Source: Actinostola sp. cb2023 | Taxonomy: Eukaryota; Cnidaria; Anthozoa; Actiniaria; Actinostolidae | Assembly: GCA_033675265.1 (NCBI GenBank) | Contig: JAUJYZ010000011.1 | Location: 130,001-194,000, forward strand | Reading direction: 5' to 3' | DNA: 64,000 nt | Shown here: in pieces, positions 24,575 through 37,072 of the stretch | Layout: each line of letters opens with the position of its first letter | How positions within the stretch are numbered: position 1 is the stretch's first letter | Notes under the pieces: generated by a model | The model's database searches: none | Told to the model about the DNA's origin: nothing | The model's input: the letters and a program-made list of their open reading frames with translations, nothing else | Position numbers and translations under genes: made by a program

Positions 24575-25194
24575 GTCAATCAATCTACATGTAGTCAAGT
24601 TGACACTTTCATGTTTCATTGTAGAGATTCTCAAACGTAAATAAACTGTTATAACATTTTAGAATGAGTTTTAGTGAACGTAAAATCACTTTGTTCTCTA
24701 ATAATTGTCCAGTTTTCGGTCCAAACACCAACATGAAATGACTACAACGTGACAGTGAAATGCGCCAACTAGAGCGCCTTTGTACAGAAAACATCGATAA
24801 AAACACGATAAATGGATTCATTGATAATACATTACCTTTATCTTGCTATTTCCTTGGTGTTTGAGGCTCATTTTATCGTGTTTAGTCGAGAAACATCGCT
24901 GCGCACGTCTCGCCACTGATGCCATGTGGTCCTTGGGCTTGGAGAAGAAGGCCTGGTTACACAGGGTGACCAAGAACAGACAGAATTCATCAAAAACGTG
25001 TTTTTCTCCGCAAAGAAGGAAATAAGTTAAACATATTTTAGCCAGCGATTTAAGCTTGACATAAAGTTGCTAACGTACTAAGAAATAGTGTTGAAAAACA
25101 TTTAAAATAAGATAAAATTGCCAAAAACCTCTAGCCTGAATATCAAAATATTTGACCCAGAGGAGACGGCTGATATTCAGGCTAGGGTTAATTA

Positions 25195-28070
25195 ATATAG
25201 CCCATGGAAAATGGTCAAAAATCGTCTAAAATGGGTATTTTTGGTGGGTTATAGCCCATTCAAAAGGGTCAAAAATCGTCCAGTGGTCATTTCTGGTGGG
25301 TTATAGCCCATGCAAAATGGTCAAAAATCGCGGCCAAAATGGGCATTTTTGGTTGTTTATATACAGCCAATGCAAAATGGTGAAAAATCGTCCAAAATGG
25401 CCATTTATAGCCCATTAAACGCATCAAAAATCGTCCAGAATGGGCAACTGGGTTAGGCCCATGAGAAAATGGTCAAAAACGTCCAAAAGTTTTTCGGTAT
25501 AAGTAGTGGGTATAGCCAATGCAAAATGGTGCAAAAGGGTCAAAAATTGTCCAGTGGTCATAAAGGTGGGAAATAGCCCATGTATAAAATCCTCGTCTTA
25601 TTTTTGGTGGGTTATAGCCCATGCAAAATTTAAAAATCGTCCAGTGGTCATTTTTTGGGGTTATAGCCCATGCAAAATGGTCAAAAATCGTCAAAGGCAT
25701 TTTTTGTAGGGTTATATATAGCCAATGCAAAATGGTGAAAAATCGTCCAAAATGGCCATTAATAATAGCACCATTCAAAAGGGTCAAAAAAGCGGGCCCG
25801 TGAATAGAAAAAAACGCAATCATTCTCATAAAGGAATACAAAGAACAAATTAAGAAAAGCAATTAAAATATACCCTGCACCCACTAGAGTATCTTGTCTT
25901 CCCCTTGTTATCAAAATCTATCTTTATCACGGAAATGCAAAATTCAATGTCACAGTTTACGGGTAGTCCGCTAAATGGCAATGAACTTTAATTGTTTTTT
26001 TTGATGTTATCCGAGTATAACGGCTCAGTTGTTTGTATCATCGTCATCAGCTGTGCACCTAAAACTTGTTTTTAAAAGGGAGGGACTCGTCTTAATTTTT
26101 TTACGTCTTTTATGATTAAAACAGACGCTATCAATGAGCGTACTACGGGCATTATGACAGTAGGACAATGTCAGCTAGCGTGAGTTATATTTCATCGTTC
26201 TGATTTTCTGACAGTCTTTTGACGAGGGCATCTATGTATATCCCCTACTCGGTGTAGCTTTTGTTAAAAAATCTATCCGAATCCCCTCCCTCAGAACGTA
26301 CTTGAAACACAGCTGTTGAGGTTCGGATGGCCATGGCGAACTTTTCTGATAACGTCTTTATTTCTCGGCGTTATCGCCCAAAAATTTGGTCAAAAATGAA
26401 AGGACTTAAGAATTCTTGGTGGGAACTTCGTATCTTTTAAACATGCCAGTTTTTGAGCTTCAGATTACGGTAGCGACAGTGTTGTAAAAAATTGGTGGCC
26501 GGAGCTGCAAACCTTTCCTAATTATATGTACGCTAGAAACATTGAAATTTTCTTCGCTCGATTTATCTCAAAATCAGAATTTCTTTATCGATTTAAACAT
26601 CAAAAGCTGCTTAATTGTCAGATTTAAGATGTGACCTCATGTTTGACCTCCCATATCATTTGAAGTCTTTCTAACAGCGTCCTCGAAGAGTCGAAAAGAA
26701 CGGTCAAACGATATTCAATGACACAAATAGTCCACTGATTCACGTTTGGGCTACCTGGAAAAGGTCCACGGCTGATATTTTTGGTGGGTTATAGCCCATG
26801 AAAAATGGTCAAAAATCGTCCAAAATGGGTATTTTTGGTGGGTTATATATAGCCCATGCAAAATGGTCAAAAATCGTCCAAAATTGTCCAGTGGTCATTT
26901 CTGGTGGGTTATAGCCCATGCAAAATGGTCAAAAATCGTCCAAAATGGTCATTTTTGGTGGGTTATAGCCCATTCAAAAGGGTCAAAAATTGTCCAGTGG
27001 TCATTTTTGGTGGGTTATAGCCCATGCAAAATGGTCAAAAATCGTCCAAAATGGGCATTTTTGTAGGGTTATATATAGCCAATGCAAAATGGTGAAAAAT
27101 CGTCCAAAATGGCCATTAATAATAGCCCATTCAAAAGGGTCAAAAAAGCGGGCCCGTGAATAGAAAAAAACGCAATCATTTCATAAAGGAATACAAAGAA
27201 CAAATTAAGAAAAGGAAAACAATTAAGAATGTACCCTGCACCCACTAGAGTATCTTGTCTTCCCCTTGTTATGAAGGGTATATCTATGTTGTCGATCACG
27301 GAAATGCAAAATGGTCAATAGTCACAGTCATTACGGGTAGTTGGCAAAAGGCAATGAACTTTAATTGTTCGTTGCTGGATGTTATCCGATATAACGGCTC
27401 AGTTGTTTGTAGCATTTGCAAGCTTTGCTTATAACTGTTTTTAAAACTGAACTCGTCTTAATTTTTTGTGCGTCTTTTATGATTAAACAAGACGCTCAAT
27501 GAGCGTACACTCGGGCATTATGACAAGGACAATGTCAGTTGCGTGAGGAGGGACCTCATGACAATGACTGACAGTTGCGTGACGAGGGAGACTATGTATA
27601 TATGTGTCGGTGAGCATAGATAAAAATCTCCGAATCGTACTTCCGTAGCACGTACTTGAAACGTCCAGTTGAGGTTCATATTCATGGTCAGACGGTTCTG
27701 ATAACGTCTTTGGTTTCTTCGTTATCGCAGAGGAAAGTCGGTCAAATGAAAGGACTTAAGAATTCTTCCCGAACTTCGTATCTTTTAAACATCCAGTTGA
27801 TTCAGACTACGGTACGATGTGACAATTGCAAAGCTCGACCAATCTGCTGTCTCTGCCTATACATTGAAAGATCTTGTTCGATTTATCTCGAAATCAGAAA
27901 GGAATTATCGATTAAAAATCAAAAGCTGCTTCTGTTAGATTTAAGATGTGACCTCAAGTGACCTCAAGTACGTTTAAAGACGTACCACAGCGTACCTCGA
28001 AGAGTCGGAGATCTTTATCGATGCTCACTGACACAAATAGTCTCCCTCGTCACGCAACTGTCATTGTCAT
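25195..28070. repeat. Tandem duplication containing a ~62-bp satellite
   Basis: Two units lie head to tail. Each begins with several imperfect copies of a 60-odd bp repeat (GGTGGGTTATAGCCCATGCA, AAAATGGTCAAAAATCGTCC) at 25195-25790 and 26778-27140. Each continues with about 1 kb of related sequence (GCGGGCCCGTGAATAGAAAA at about 25792 and 27148; GAGTATCTTGTCTTCCCCTT at about 25886 and 27247). Many small deletions separate the copies. Short frames over the satellite are artefacts. Confidence 0.75.
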
Positions 28071-28489
28071 AATGCCCGACTACGCTCATTGAGCGTCTTC
28101 TTCTGTAATAGATCCCTAAGGACGTTTTGATTTCGATTGTATTTTTGCCGTTTACTGTTTTGAGCGTGGAAATTCTGTTTTAAATAGCGCTACGCGGCGG
28201 TTCTAAAATTAGGTCGCGTAATAGATGTATGACTCAGACAAGGATCACACAACTGTAATCGTACTGAAAAGAACACGGAGAAACCTACATTTTATCATGC
28301 AAACACTGTTTATTTTCAAAACAATTGACCTTGCTCGCCTTTGCTTTGATGTAGTTTTGAAGTACGATTTTTACGATTCCTTTTCCTTCTGAATTTTTCA
28401 AACGTGGAATAAAATAAACATCCATCATGAGTTACTGAAAATAAAGCATACGCCGATTCATGTGGGACCACTCTGAAAGATGTCGTTTC

Positions 28490-28765
28490 ATTTATAACAA
28501 CTAGAATCCTGACCTTTAATAGCTTGAAGATCTACAGCTGCTTTCAAAACTAAGATTCAAGTCTACTCGAGTCCTGTGTCGTTTGTTTTCCCTTATCTGC
28601 TGAAAGATGACTTGTTCTCTCTCGATCCAGCACTAGCTTCTAGTCCTTCTACCACTTCTAGTCGTCGAACGATGAACTAGAATCCTGACCTTTAATAGCT
28701 TGAAGATCTACAGCTGCTTTCAAAACTAAGATTCATGTCTATACTTGAGTCCTGTGTGTCGTTTG
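28490..28765. repeat. Short tandem duplication (GAATCCTGACCTTTAATAGC)
   Basis: A segment of about 65 bp at about 28504 is repeated at about 28680. It occurs again inverted near 37735-37795, and in part at about 42510, inside the Helitron-like elements, so this flank belongs to that family. Confidence 0.65.
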
Positions 28766-29049
28766 TTTTCCCTTATCTGCCGAGTAATCTTGAAACTCGA
28801 TACGATCAAATACTTCGCATTCTTTCTTCATTCTTCGCATTTTTTCTTCATTCCGTGACCATGAAAAAAAAAACTAAAAAAACCCTCCATTTTATTACTC
28901 GGGCTTCTATCGGAAGGGCCCGAGTAAAAACACTATATTTTGGTATTATTTGCCTCAACTTCATGAACCCCACTGGGAGTTGCACCCAGTCCTCTCAAAC
29001 CGAAAAAAGCCCCGACATAAAAGAAAAGTTATTGTCCCGAAAATGGAAC

Positions 29050-30740
29050 TGAAGTTATTGAAAACCAAAAATATTGTTGAAAACCCAAGATGGCGGTTTT
29101 GGTACTCCAAAAACGGCGCGGAAAAAAGTCGTAGAAAACCCAAAAGGTTGTTGAAAACCCAAGATGGCGGTTTTGGCACTCCAAAAACGGCACAGAAAAA
29201 AGTCGTAGAAAACCCAAAAGTTTGTTGAAAACCCAAGATGGCGGTTTTGGCACTCCAAAAACGGCGTGGAAAAAAGTCGTAGAAAACCCAAAAGGTTGTT
29301 GAAAACCCAAGATGGCGGTTTTGGCACTCCAAAAACGGCGCGGAAAAAAGTCGTAGAAAACCCAAAAGGTTGTTGGAAACCCAAGATGGCGGTTTTGGCA
29401 CTTGAAAAAAGTCGTAGAAAACCCAAAAGGTTGTTGGAAACCCAAGATGGCGGTTTTGGCACTCCAAAAACGGCGCGGAAAAAAGTCGTAGAAAACCCAA
29501 AGGTTGTAGGAAACCCAAGATGGCGGTTTTGGCACTCCAAAAACGACGCAGAAAAAAGTCGTAGAAAACCCAAAAAGTTGTTGAAAACCCAAGATGGCGG
29601 TTTTGGCACTCCAAAAACGGCAACTAAAAAAAAGGTATTGAAAAAATCAAAAGTGTTGTTGATATAACCCAAAATTTGGAGAAACGTTGCTGAAGAAAGT
29701 CGTTGGTAACCGAAAAAACACGTGGAAAAAAGTCGTAGAAAACCCAAAAGGTTGTTGGAAACCCAAGATGGCGGTTTTGGCACTCCAAAAACGGCGCGGA
29801 AAAAAGTCGTAGAAAACCCAAAAGGTTGTAGGAAACCCAAGATGGCGGTTTTGGCACTCCAAAAACGACGCAGAAAAAAGTCGTAGAAAACCCAAAAGGT
29901 TGTTGAAAACCCAAGATGGCGGTTTTGGCACTCCAAAAACGGCGCGGAAAAAAGGTATTGAAAATCAAAGTTGTTGTCCAAAATTTGGAGAAACGTTGCT
30001 GAAGAAAGTCGTTGGTAACCGAAAACAGTCGTGGAAAAAAGTCGTAGAAAACCCAAAAGGTTGTTGAAAACCCAAGATGGCGGTTTTGGCACTCCAAAAA
30101 CGGCACAGAAAAAAGTCGTAGAAAACCCAAAAGGTTGTTGAAAACCCAAGATGGCGGTTTTGGCACTCCAAAAACGGCGCGAAAAAAAAGTCGTAGAAAA
30201 CCCAAAAGGTTGTTGAAAACCCAAGATGGCGGTTTTGGCACTCCAAAAACGGCGCGGAAAAAAGGTATTGAAAATCAAAGTTGTTGTTGATATAACCCAA
30301 AATTTGGAGAAACGTTGCTGAAGAAAGTCGTTGGTAACCGAAAACAGTCGTGGAAAAAAGTCGTAGAAAACCCAAAAGGTTGTTGAAAACCCAAGATGGC
30401 GGTTTTGGCACTCCAAAAACGGCGCGGAAAAAAGTCGTAGAAAACCCAAAAGGTTGTAGGAAACCCAAGATGGCGGTTTTGGCACTCCAAAAACGACGCA
30501 GAAAAAAGTCGTAGAAAACCCAAAAGGTTGTTGAAAACCCAAGATGGCGGTTTTGGCACTCCAAAAACGACGCAGAAAAAAGTCGTAGAAAACCCAAAAG
30601 GTTGTTGAAAACCCAAGATGGCGGTTTTGACACTCCAAAAACGGCGCGGAAAAAAGGTATTGAAAATCAAAGTTGTTGTTGATAACCCAAAATTTGGAGA
30701 AACGTTGCTGAAGAAAGTCGTTGGTAACCGAAAACAGTCG
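29050..30740. repeat. 74-bp minisatellite with higher-order spacer
   Basis: Successive ATGGCGG cores are 74 bp apart (29090, 29164, 29238, 29312). About 20 units occur, each with GTCGTAGAAAACCCAAAAGG and AAGATGGCGGTTTTGGCA. At about 29630, 29955, 30265 and 30655 a different spacer (CAAAATTTGGAGAAACGTTG, AAGAAAGTCGTTGGTAACCG) interrupts the array, giving a higher-order period of roughly 310-390 bp. The long antisense frame across it (30638 to 29055) exists only because the repeat lacks stops and is not called as a gene. Confidence 0.9.
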
Positions 30741-32963
30741 TGGAAAACCAGTAATAATTTATTGAAAACAGTAGTAAGAAGTTGAACAAAATACGTGAAA
30801 TATCGGTAAATACTCTGGAAAATAGAGATGTATACAAACCAGGAGCCCAGCAATGGGCTCCTGTACAAACTTAATAAAGGGGAACTATGAAGACAAAATT
30901 TATTTTCTCAAGAAAGTTAGATATCTCTTGTATTACCATTACTTGAGTATTATTTTCTGTAAATCGTTCTTAGATATCTACATCATTTACGTTCAATATG
31001 GAATATCATCCGCCATTTTGCCGTTTTACCGTCGGCTCAAATCTTTTTGTTTGTGACGTCGTTTATGGGGAATATTAAAATCCGTTCACAACATTCTCTC
31101 GGGTACAAGCAAATATAATGCACTTATAATTACTCTATATTGTGACTGCACTTTCCCTTGGGATAGGTGACGTCTATTATGGGGAATAATTACTGAAGCG
31201 AGCCGCGATCATTTCAGCGGTAATCTATGTCTTTTTACAATTCAAACTCAGATTCTTCTCCATAAAAATAAAAACAATTGAAAATTATTTCAGAAAATGA
31301 ATGTACACAACATTCTCTTTGTTTTTCTCGAAATATAAATTTAGGCTACAGTTCTCCTAAACCTAGCTCAGTAGATATAAATCTAGTCATATGAAGTCTC
31401 CAGGTACGCCGAAACTACGTGACACGCAGCTGCTTAGAAGAGCTGTTGTGATTGGATAATACAAACAATAGAAATCATTATCTACTATTGTCTACTCGTT
31501 CTATTGTTTTGTTTCTAGTATTGTTTTGCTCGATGAGCAGTAAACACAGTACGTAATTTCACTATGAAAAAGGAACTTTTTCGACGAATTCAAACCGACC
31601 TAAAATCGATATATAATTAATTAATTAATTAATTAATTCACATACCACCTACGAGAATCGAACATATGAAATGTATAACACCGACGTGTGTTTGCCTTTT
31701 AATGCAAATTGCACAATTTTGCCATTGAGGAACAATGACAAATCACGTGACAACTTTAATTTTTTTCAATATTTCTATTAATAAAATTCAAATTAATAAA
31801 AATATGGAGCATTCAAACTAATTAACTAATTATAATTGATATTATTATTTTATAGAAAAAAACAAAAGCTATAGCTAAGAGGCTACCACTGAATCAAAAC
31901 TCTATTGAAGACTGTACTCGTCGTCGCAACCGAGATTGGTTGTTCTTGGTAGACTTGGCTGGAAAGGAATCAAATGTTTTGAAAGAAAATCGGGTAAAAA
32001 TCACCAGAAATCTCGATGACTTTTAGCACGGTTTTAATTTTCAAAGCACGTACAACATTTTGTTAGCATTTCTGCACCGAAACAAAGTACTCTGGAATTT
32101 AATTGAATGGACAACGGATTGATCGGAATGGACGAATGGACACTGGAATTCTGAAAGATTATGAGCGACGGATCAAGAAAATCCAATATGAAGCAAAGCA
32201 ACTGATGCATTGTGGGATGGAAAGGATGTCCAAATGCATGGGCAAGGCACCGCACAGATCTTTCAGCATTCCAGTCTAGAGTAGCAGTCATTGTCGCGGA
32301 GACACTTGGGTAGTCAGGGTTTGAAGAAATGAAAATATATGAATGAATGAATGGGAAATGAAAAAAGGGAAATGCAATCTTATAATTGTTCCGATCTTGC
32401 GGACGTTCCAAAGGGTCCCGACAAAGGAAGCCCAAACCCTGACAGTGTCTCAGTTATATGGTGCGGTCTGGCCAGCGTTAACCTAAGTACCGAAGATCGG
32501 AAAAAAAACTAACCTAGGCGCTGCGTGGTTTAGGTGTAAGTGCGTTGTGTGTAGACTGACCAGTACCGCGTAAAATTAATGACCGCACTGGCAAAAAATT
32601 TCGTACGGCATAGTCGCCGAGCATGCGCAATGGATTGTTTAAAGAGCAAAGAAAGTAACAGAAATTTTATTTAAAAGCATTGGTCACTTCAGAGATTTTC
32701 GTCTTTTTCTTGGATCACGAAGTCCCTTCACAGTTCCCAAATATCTATTATTTTTCCTTGAACAAATATCGATAAATTGAGATGTTTTTAAGACAATAAC
32801 TATGTTTTCTAAGTGGTTCCAAATCTAAATGAAAGTTTTTGCCTTTGAGCTAATCAAACATAACGGCCACCACGAGAAAATCATGAAATTCATGACAAAA
32901 ATACAGTTAATTGAGCGATTTAAACTAGATAAACACGGTTCCCAAATATCTGAAATGAAAGTT
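30741..32963. other. Non-coding stretch, nothing recognised
   Basis: AT-rich sequence with a TTAA microsatellite at about 31615-31640. Reading frames of up to 133 codons lack any family motif. Confidence 0.4.
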
Positions 32964-32964
32964 T

Positions 32965-33777
32965 AATGCACCTATCAAAGTTAACCCCGAGGGGGGGGGG
33001 AGTGCGGGCAAGGGGTGGGGATTTGATCAAGAGCTACAAATTTTGTTCAAAATCCCGAGGGTGAGGAAACAAATTCAGATCAAATGAATGAAAAAAGACC
33101 CACCCCGAAGGGCAGAAACAACTATTTCCATATCCATTCAAAACATGTCATCTCTTTTTTTCTCTTGAAAGTGAGGGAACAAATAAAAAACATGCCCTTC
33201 ACTCCTCCCATGACTCCATACAGGTAGAGCACTGCCAGTGATCTGATCTGGTATTTCATCGCCATAAATTCCAACGCAAACCATATGGTGCCAAAGGCCA
33301 CAACTGTCACAGCAAATCTAATAAATTGGCTGTTCTTGGCCATCAGGTTCTGACCTTTTGGCATGACGTGCACAATCGCTGAATCGGTCGGTCATACATG
33401 GCAAACCAGCCGTTTTTAATGTACAAACACTTGATATTTCTGTCCAATTATATACCTGGGAGTACAGACTTCCTCAAAACAAACAATTTCTTGTATGATG
33501 ATTGAAAATTGCAGATAAAAGTCTCAATATAAACTCACCTCTTGGTTCTTTTCGAACTGCAAGTACTGAAAGTACCGAAGTACCGAAAGCACATGTACAG
33601 ATGCTTGGTAACCACGCCTGCAACTAGAGCTCAGTCACTTCACGGTCAGATCAAATGCCTCGACCCTCGGGACGCAACAAACAATCAAATGCCCGACTGA
33701 GGGGACCTCCAACACTTTCAAATCCCCACCCCTTGCCCGCACTCCCCCCCCACGGGGTTAACTTTGATAGGTGCATA
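32965..33777. mobile_element. Transposon-like element with ATGCACCTATCAAAG ends
   Basis: ATGCACCTATCAAAGTTAAC plus a G-rich GAGTGCGGGCAAGGGG block is mirrored exactly at 33715-33777, giving inverted repeats of about 65 bp with long G/C runs. The interior is not a palindrome and contains a plausible short coding segment on the minus strand. Confidence 0.7.
33122..33373 (-). CDS. Hypothetical short membrane protein fragment inside a transposon
   Basis: An 83-codon frame reads MPKGQNLMAKNSQFIRF followed by a hydrophobic segment (VTVVAFGTIWFALEF), a short basic loop (KYQIRS) and a second hydrophobic stretch (LAVLYLYGVMGG), then changes character to Lys-rich sequence. The first 60 residues have the look of real coding sequence and the tail looks like intron read-through, so it may be a captured host exon. 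I do not recognise the family. The surrounding inverted repeats argue that it moves with the element. Confidence 0.3.
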   Translation of the reverse strand: MHVMPKGQNLMAKNSQFIRFAVTVVAFGTIWFALEFMAMKYQIRSLAVLYLYGVMGGVKGMFFICSLTFKRKKEMTCFEWIWK

Positions 33778-35304
33778 ATGTCAACTGAAACAAAGTTTTT
33801 AGGCACATAAAAATGACTTACACAATGACTTGCTTAGTTCCCTAATCAGCTGAAAATGTAGAAAAATGGTGAATTCGTCTTTGTGCCGAGTAACAAAACA
33901 ATTGGCGCACGGGAATAGTTCAAAAAGTTGATCGTTTTCGTCCAACATCTTGAAGTCTTCGAAGCTTCGTCCACCATCTTGTATACCCATAATACTCTTC
34001 TAAGATGACCACAGGTAACCCAAGCTATATATCAGTTCATTATTATAAGAAAATGTATGTGAATCATGTCAATAAAATCAATAAGATAATAACGATAAAA
34101 TACAATCCTCTAAAATGGCTGCTTGTATAATTTCCAATCATTCCTTTATTATATGTGAAGATTTGAAGCGATTTGGACGAGAATTGAGCGAGTTATAACC
34201 ATTTTAAAATTAGCCCTTCTATGATCTTGACTGATACTTGCGCCCGCAATTACTGTCCGCTGACCGTACGAAATTGTTTGCCATGGGGGTGATAGGCACT
34301 TTAACACTGATACATGTAGGTGCATGAACCCCAGTTATTTGAACGGGGAGTGCAGTGCCGCCCACTTAGTACGGGAGAGCTAAAGGACATGCAATATAAA
34401 AATTGATTATTATTATTAGCCGGGCTTCCTGTGGAAGGCCCGACTCTAGAAATGAGAAGCGTTCGTCGTCGTCGTCGTCGACCCCAGAAAGCATACTGGG
34501 TTCTACAGCGCATGCGCCCTGTGCCGGCCGCTAAGATAATCACCGAAGGCTCAAACTACATGGCTTAACAAGACGAGACATCGCACGTCGTCCTCTTTCT
34601 TCACAAACCTTGTCGAAGGAAGGTTATGTCGTCTTGTATTTGTATTTGGTATGGATATATTTATGGCACCAAATAAACTATTGCAGGAGCCCATAAGTAG
34701 GAGCGTCCATGCTCCATACTGGGTCTGTGTCACAGCGTTTTCACAAGTGTGGTTATTTTTAGAACAGGTTTTCCGCGAAAGAAGGTCATTTGACCAATCA
34801 GAGAACGTTTCCGGTAAGACGGTTTCATTTCCGGTTTCACGACAAAAATAAAATGGCGGACAGACCCGAATAAATGTACAAATAAAAGTCAGGATTATCC
34901 AGTTTACTTTGTGTCTGATTCCTAATTTTATCAGAGCAACAACTTCCCGGGATTCCATAGGCCGCTACTTTGAACCTTGACCTAAAATTCTAGACTGCGT
35001 TTCCCGAACGAAGTGAACTTACAGGATTTGAATTGAAGTGATGGCCAGGCGGTTTCGTGGCAGAGTTTCGTGGATAGATAATGTGAACGCGTGTTTTCTG
35101 ATCAGAAATATCAGTTCCTGTTAACTTCACGGAGAAATACAAACGTATTATAAAGCGTTGTGCCTCTGAAACGTTAGAAAATCAAAGTTAAAGTCAAGTC
35201 AAGTCAAGTAAGGTGCATTGAAAGCGATCAGTTCTTCGCGAGCACATGGTCATGTTGATGCCGATGGTTCACAGCACGGCTTACTTCAATCAGTCAAAAA
35301 CCTC

Positions 35305-35609
35305 TTACTGCGATTCTCAGTATTATGCGAACTCAGACATTTACTGGTAGTTAGCCTGTAATTTGGGTTTTCGCTTCTGTCAATCAACATAAAAAAAATC
35401 AGAAAACTTTAAAAATAGAAGTCAGAAGACCCACCAAATGGAAACCAAATATGATTTTGAGCTAAATTATGGATCCGATTTGGTCGAAGCCTGATATCAT
35501 TATTTAGTTTTGAATTCGTTTGAGTTTTGAATTGGATTACTAGAGTAATTGACAAGTCCAGCCGACTGTTTGAATGTCTGAGTTCGCATAATACTGAGTA
35601 CCGCAGTAA
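35305..35609. mobile_element. Foldback MITE with TTACTGCG ends
   Basis: TTACTGCGATTCTCAGTATT with GCGAACTCAGACATT on the left is mirrored on the right. The same MITE occurs in an RdRP intron at 49705-50002. Confidence 0.75.
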
Positions 35610-35880
35610 GAAACTGAATTAAAAAACAAAGTAATTTTGAGTCAGTTTCGCTCAACGTGTTTTTATTAATATATTTCAAATCAGACTCACAAAAAAATAT
35701 TCACAATCCATTTTTAAGTCATTTTAGGTAACAGAAAAGACACAACAAACACGCTTACTTTCACCAATCTTATTTGTAATTCGATTCACTCGTGACTCGT
35801 CTTGTCGCTCATCATGCAGTTTCAGCGAATTTGTTTTTGAATAGCCTTGTCTTCAAACTCCACAACGATAATTCATACAA

Positions 35881-36629
35881 CAGGGGCGTAGCGTGCATAT
35901 ACGCACATACGCACGTGCGTACAATTTAAAATCCTTAAAATATAAATATTATAAGAAACATTAAAATATTTAAAACAAATGAAATCTAAGACAAAATCTT
36001 AACAGCTGACGGCAGATTACTTGCTGGAAACTACTCACAGAAGGCAGGAAAATGCTATTTTGGAGACCCTATACCTCAAAATTTTTCGTTTTCGGGGAGA
36101 ATGCCCCCGCATGAGCTCGCGCTTTCGCCGCTCGTCAGATTGTGTCCCCAATAAATTTCCCCTTTCAGTCAGTCATTGTAGGCATGTATAATGATGATTG
36201 TAGTTAGTACAGTCTCAAACAAAATAAATACCATGCAATAAACTGGCTTCGCCTCGGGTTATTATATCGCTATATATAACGGTAGCGGTATATAACCCGT
36301 TTACATAAATCCTTTACATAACCTATACATAAATCCTTTACACAACCTTTACATAAATCCTATACACAACCTTTACATAAATCCTTTACACAACGTATAC
36401 ATAAATCCTTTGGATAACCTTTACATAAATCCCCCAATAAAACTGAGTGATAAATACATTTTATTACTATGTATTTATGTAGCGAGAAAGTTCGCTGGAA
36501 AACGAAGAAAATGGTCTTTCCGATTTCTAAATTTTCAGGGGGGGCATGCCCCCTCACCCCCTAGAAGCTCACGCCTTCGGCGCTCGTTGCTATGTGCGTA
36601 CATTGGAAAAAAAGCACGCTACGCCCCTG
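35881..36629. mobile_element. Transposon with CAGGGGCGTAGC ends and 5-bp TSD
   Basis: The ends are CAGGGGCGTAGCGTGC and its complement. The 5-bp duplication TACAA lies at 35876-35880 and 36630-36634. The ends and TSD length would fit a hAT-like element, but no transposase is present. The interior has a 20-bp tandem repeat (ACATAAATCCTTTACACAAC) at about 36296-36430. It is nested in the 34684-37112 transposon. Confidence 0.75.
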
Positions 36630-36739
36630 TACAAGATACCATTAAACCACATCCAAGAATAAATTGAATTCACTTTCTGACCAAATAGTTTAGACGAAAA
36701 TATGTCTTTGAAAGTCTTCGGCTAATTTGCATCCACACG

Positions 36740-37072
36740 CTACAACAGCTTCTCAGTCGGTCCGATCCCTTCGTCTTCGAGTTCTTCGAACCACTTGCTT
36801 TGGATGCCTTTAGAAGCACAATCGTCACCACTATCACTTTTAAGTGATTCTGATGTGCCGAATGACTCGTTACTGCTCTCACTATCACTAGACAATAAGT
36901 AGTTTAGTTCACTTGAAGAATACTCTTTGTCGCTATCGGATGCCATCTTTATTTTACCTGCCATCTCATCAAAATTCATAAAAGACGTCATACCGGAAAC
37001 GTTCTCTGATTGGTCAAAATTCGCGGGAAAACTGTTCTGAAAATAACCACACTTGTGAAAACGCTGTGACAC
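36740..37072 (-). CDS. Acidic serine-rich short ORF of the 7-bp-TSD transposon
   Basis: The frame contains NFDEMAGKIKMASDSDKE followed by a run rich in Ser, Asp and Glu, then GDDCASKGIQSK and an acidic end. A parallel copy is at 63285-63521, and a decayed relative lies near 41155-41250 in the small family member. Conservation in three copies suggests this was the N-terminal coding part of the autonomous element's protein. Function unknown; no domain recognised. Confidence 0.4.
   Translation of the reverse strand: MSQRFHKCGYFQNSFPANFDQSENVSGMTSFMNFDEMAGKIKMASDSDKEYSSSELNYLLSSDSESSNESFGTSESLKSDSGDDCASKGIQSKWFEELEDEGIGPTEKLL

Noticed and set aside
29055..30638. 527-codon minus-strand frame over the 74-bp array
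   Set aside because: It is open only because the repeat unit lacks stops in these frames. It shifts frame between arrays and matches no family.
36296..36430. CRISPR-like array (regular short repeats)
   Set aside because: It is a degenerate 20-bp tandem repeat without spacers, in animal DNA inside a transposon.
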